From: Sipunculus nudus
Lineage: Eukaryota > Annelida > Sipuncula > Golfingiida > Sipunculidae
NCBI GenBank assembly: GCA_026874595.1
Contig: CM049322.1
Location: 38,419,340 to 38,483,339 of the forward strand
Direction of reading: 5' to 3'
DNA length: 64,000 bases
Part shown: positions 60,001 through 64,000 of the stretch, one piece after another
Layout of the letters: every line of letters starts with the position of its first letter
Position numbering within the stretch: the first letter of the stretch is position 1
The notes under the pieces: generated by a model
Seen by the model: only the letters and a program-made list of their open reading frames with translations
Database searches by the model: none
Told to the model about the DNA's origin: nothing
Position numbers and translations under genes: made by a program

Positions 60001-61094
60001 TAACTACTTATACGAAAGTCAAAGTCATTGACCATATGCTACAACAGCCGAGTTCGGTAGCTGCTGATTGGATGATGTAATGAAGACACATTCAACATGT
60101 ACTATCAAAAACAAAGTGTTCTTATGCAAAGGGCACTTAAATGATGGCTACTTAAATTCATATAAATATAAAATCCACGAAAAAAATCAACATCACGATA
60201 TTGAAGCCCGACGCATTATTCGAAGAAAAAGAATCACTTTTCAATACAGAATCAATCTGCCATAATCAAATAAAGAAAATAAAGCTTAACAAAAAATATC
60301 AGGTCAATATTATTAATTTCCAAAAACGTAGGGACGGCCCGTTTAAGAAAGGGTGAATGGTCCACCTGTTTCTGTAACATGAACAGCATACGTGGCGGTA
60401 GTAACCTACCCTAGACGTGTTCAGCTGTGACATAAAAACGGGGGTTGTCTTGATTGTTGCCAGATTTCTTTTCCTATAAAACATTTGTTTACAAATTTTC
60501 TTGACTTCGAGCTTGTTCTTGGAGCATGCATCCTAGCTCTCCCATGACGTAACCTTTAACCTCTCGCAACGAATAGTCTCCAAGCAGATCAAATAAAATC
60601 AAATGATATTACGGCACCGACAGGAACTGAGGAAAAAGCTAGCAGCAGGGCACTTTGAATTATTAGATTCCTCTGGTATAATGTTATCAAGCTCCCGGCA
60701 CTCCGCGCACTGCAGGGGTAACAGGATAGACGTATTAGTTAAACGAGGGAGTAAAAGCATATTCTTCAATAGACTGGCCCAAGCTCATAATTTTTTTCTC
60801 TATTATAAGATCAAAGCCATTCTGCAAAAAAAGGAATGAAAAAAAAAGGATTTTCATTCTTATAAATTTGGTGAAAAGGGTGCATGCACGTTTACAAAGA
60901 TTACCCATCACACGCACAGCTTATATCACAAATTGCTATGAAGTATCGAGCGGCGAGAAGTAAAATGTGGAACTATAACCATACACGAAATTAATTAGAT
61001 CTCGTAAAAAATACAAGCTCAAAATTATCGAACATTTGCATTTTTATACATCATCAGTAAAAACCGAGATCAAAGCCATTCTGCATAGAAAACG
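60001..61094. other. Unassigned AT-rich DNA
   Basis: No gene or recognisable repeat seen. Confidence 0.45.
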
Positions 61095-61675
61095 GACTGA
61101 ATAACGATACTCTATTCACGATACGATAAGCATAACGATACACTAATACTCACCTCACCGTACGATATGCATTACGATAGTCTGCTCCCGATACGATTAG
61201 CATTACAATACTCTTCTCACAATACGATACGTATAACGATACTCTACTCACGATACTATACGCATTACGATACACTGCTCACGATACGATACGCATTACG
61301 ATACTCTACTCACGATGCGATACGCATTACGATAATCAACTCGCGATAAGATACGCATTACGATACTCTACTCGCGATAAGATACGCATTACGATACTCT
61401 ACTGCAGTGCGATAATCAACTCGCGATAAGATACGTATTACGATACTCTTCTCACGTTAGGATACTCATTACGATACTCTATTCACGATTTAATAGGTAT
61501 TACGATATTGTACTCACGATACGATACGCATTAGGATATTCTACTCACGTTACGATACGCATTACGATACTCTACTCACGATACGATACGCATTACGATA
61601 CTCTACTCACGATACGATACGTATTGCAATACTCTACTCACGATACGACGCGCATTACGATACTCTACTCACTAA
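61095..61675. repeat. 31-bp ACGATA-rich minisatellite
   Basis: About 18 units of cgatacgcattacgatactc...tactcacgata (31 bp), with diverged units at both edges and better matching units in the middle. A variant with gcgataagat occurs in three consecutive units (61,344-61,430). Confidence 0.9.
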
Positions 61676-63562
61676 ATATCGGAGGTTGCCTGTTAAATAT
61701 CGGATTTCTGTTTGATTGCCATTTCAATACATGAACATCTTGAGATACCGATACGATATTTGACTTTTTATTGCGATTTTTCGGTACACCCGTTATTACG
61801 TATATATGTATTTAAGGACTAGATTCTTATGTGATAAGTTGACCATGAAGCGTAAATTTAATACACTATCAATACCTACTGTCGGCGCAACATAACAACT
61901 GTAAGATACTGAGATAACACGTTGAATCAATTTTAAGAATGCTTTGTTATTGTGCTGTCAGTCAACTTTTGGACGTCAGATGCCTCAGCATTAATTTTGC
62001 TGCCAGCATGGTTTAAGGTAGCTTTCCCGACAAAAAAAAAACCCTATTTTTAAAATCAATCAAAAAACAATGTCCAATGCATATTAGACCCAATAAAGAA
62101 TATATCATTTTAAATCTAGTGCAGAGCTCTTTTTTATGGTATTATTATGCATTTATGAAATTAACATTCTTTTTCATATCTTTTTTTTAATTTTTAAATA
62201 AACACAATTCTAAGTAACTAGTAACAACAAACCACTTTTTATGGGCCAATATCAAACTACATGTCACCTCAAACTTTTTTTTTCACCCGTTCTGGCACAG
62301 GGCCAAGAATCAGACTAATGAAAGCTTGTGTCCAGGTGTAATCAAACCAACTAAAGCGGGTGTCACATGTAAAAAAAAACTGGACTGGATGCACAGTGCA
62401 ATAATATGCATTCAGTGGTTTGATTACAATTCTGTCCTCTGTACTTGCCCTAATTTTCTTGCCCAGAAAACCTTGCCATACCAAGCAGCGGTTACATGAA
62501 ACCTCTTCGACGACTGCAGTGTATTACCGCTGAGTGAGGTGCGTAGGCGCGGGATCGAGAGACTAGCTTATATGGAGATGTATCCATTGAAAATGTGATA
62601 CGTTAACTCAAATTATTTTGTACCGAACTGCTGGTTCATAGTAATGCCCCTGCAACCGAGAACGTCGTTAACAATATTTAGCGCTAATCTTCTTATGTAA
62701 TACATCAGTATTTGCCCCAGGATTCCCTTTTTCCAAAACTTGTACTCCGTTGTCTCAAAATGATCAGCGTAATAATTTAAGTGTGTTGGCGGAGTGATGG
62801 AAAAAGAAGCAGTTTTTAATTTTAATATGAAGTTACGAAAAAAATTGAAATATAAAAAAAAATCTGATGTTAGCAGAAAGAACTGACAAATTCGAATGTC
62901 ATATTTGAATTTCTTGAACATACAAAACTCGAGTCCGCGCGGTTTTCTCCGAAGCCGTCTCCTAAAAGCTTGAACAATAAACGATGGCAATAATTGATTA
63001 AAGACTCTTATAACTGGACAAAAAGTCACGAGGACTAAAACACTGCCTTTATCACGTGACCGTGCGCAAACAATCAAACTTCGGATTCGGCCATGGGTTT
63101 CTAGGTTACGAGAACGACTATTAGTTTCTTTTGTTGATACAGCAAATAACTGTTTTTTGTGCGGCGTCGAGTTTTCCTCTCAATGAACATAAGAGTGAAA
63201 CAAAGGGACTACTTTATACGTCGCTGTCACGTTTGGCGGATGAACATTAAGGTGACGTGTTTGTAGTGTTATTGCTGGGTCGTGTACTATATGCAGAGCG
63301 TCGCGCCACCGGAGACCTCGCTGATAGCAAACATCTATTGGTTTTTGTACGTTATTTCTCGTGTCAAAAGTCCTCGGCCCTTTTTCATGACATCAATATG
63401 CTGTTATTGCAGCTAAAGAGAAGAGCAAAAACACAGCGCACTTGAGGAATATTCATAGACCTCTCCCATTCATTGGGTATACAAGAATACGTGCACATGA
63501 ATATATATATATTATACATACATTATATAATTAATATATCAGCATGCATCTTTTTTGTTTCA
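61676..63562. other. Unassigned AT-rich DNA
   Basis: No gene or recognisable repeat seen. The open stretch at 62,613-63,077 on the minus strand (154 codons) has no family resemblance that I can name. Confidence 0.4.
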
Positions 63563-63585
63563 GTATATGATGTATGTATGTATGA

Positions 63586-63587
<2 letters not shown>

Positions 63588-63624
<37 letters not shown>

Positions 63625-63650
63625 CATATATATATATATATATATAAATA

Positions 63651-63710
<60 letters not shown>
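63588..63710. repeat. Long interrupted (TA)n tract
   Basis: Three (TA)n runs, separated by tttaca and aataaga, total about 120 bp. A further (TA)/(TG) tract follows at 63,745-63,795. Confidence 0.95.
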
Positions 63711-64000
63711 TTACATACATACACACAGATTCGTTACACACACCCATATATATATATATATTTATATATATATTACATATATATGTGTGTGGGTGGGTGT
63801 GTACTAATATGTATGACGAATTACATATGTATCTGCAAAACCCGCTTTTGTACACTTGGCCTGGCAATCTTAACTCATTATTTTCTCCCTCTGAGATTGC
63901 AGCTTCATTATACAAATGCCCCCTATGAGACAAAGAAAAAATACTACAAGGACAATGATAAATAGACGGTATTTTGGAGTGGTCAGTTAAACTAGGTTAA

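Noticed and set aside
62613-63077. 154-codon minus-strand open frame
   Set aside because: AT-rich, with no recognisable motif, no splice or promoter signal and no second copy; the length is possible by chance.
63473-63928. Tyr/Ile-repeat open frames
   Set aside because: Translation of (TA)n microsatellite.

Overview
This window looks like non-coding, repeat-dominated nuclear DNA from an invertebrate, most plausibly a marine bivalve or other mollusc. It is AT-rich, has many (TA)n tracts and tRNA-derived SINEs, and carries elements whose ends and tandem cores resemble the 'pearl'/Helitron-like elements of bivalves. There is no operon-like layout. I see no complete protein-coding gene and no rRNA or bona fide tRNA gene. 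The species call is inference.

Positions 1 to about 12,490 are one pyrimidine-rich satellite array. Monomers are about 77-93 bp, plus a long variant of about 123 bp, and parts are organised as 93+123 bp (216 bp) dimers. A segment of about 3.4 kb (1-3,480) is present again at about 6,040-9,458, and part of it occurs a third time at 4,760-6,040. The array lacks stop codons in all three plus-strand frames, so it gives misleading ORFs of up to 1,018 codons. It decays toward its right edge and abuts an LTR at 12,528.

Positions 12,528-64,000 are a mosaic of dispersed elements. They include three copies of one LTR family without internal regions; one holds an 809-bp hAT-type insertion with an exact 8-bp target duplication, and one is a solo LTR with a 4-bp duplication inside an older repeat. 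There are two Helitron/pearl-like elements with tandem cores (23.4-26.0 kb and 28.0-29.3 kb) that share the 12-bp palindrome GGTGGCGCCACC. Two MITEs are well bounded: 40,581-41,256 with 68-bp perfect inverted repeats, and 50,270-50,998 flanked by TTAA. Two SINE families account for eight copies. A decayed LINE reverse-transcriptase fragment lies at 59.5-60.0 kb, and a 31-bp ACGATA-rich minisatellite at 61.1-61.7 kb.

The most interesting object is at 32,563-34,189. It is a 1.6-kb unit with matching imperfect terminal inverted repeats. Inside, on the minus strand, is a broken, intronless gene with, in order, a SAP-like DNA-binding motif, a SWIM zinc finger (CxC...CxH intact) and the beginning of a YqaJ-type exonuclease domain. 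This suggests a mobile element that carried a SAP-SWIM-YqaJ nuclease gene. Two short candidate exons (43,830-43,892 and 58,315-58,391) are the only hints of host coding sequence, and both are weak.
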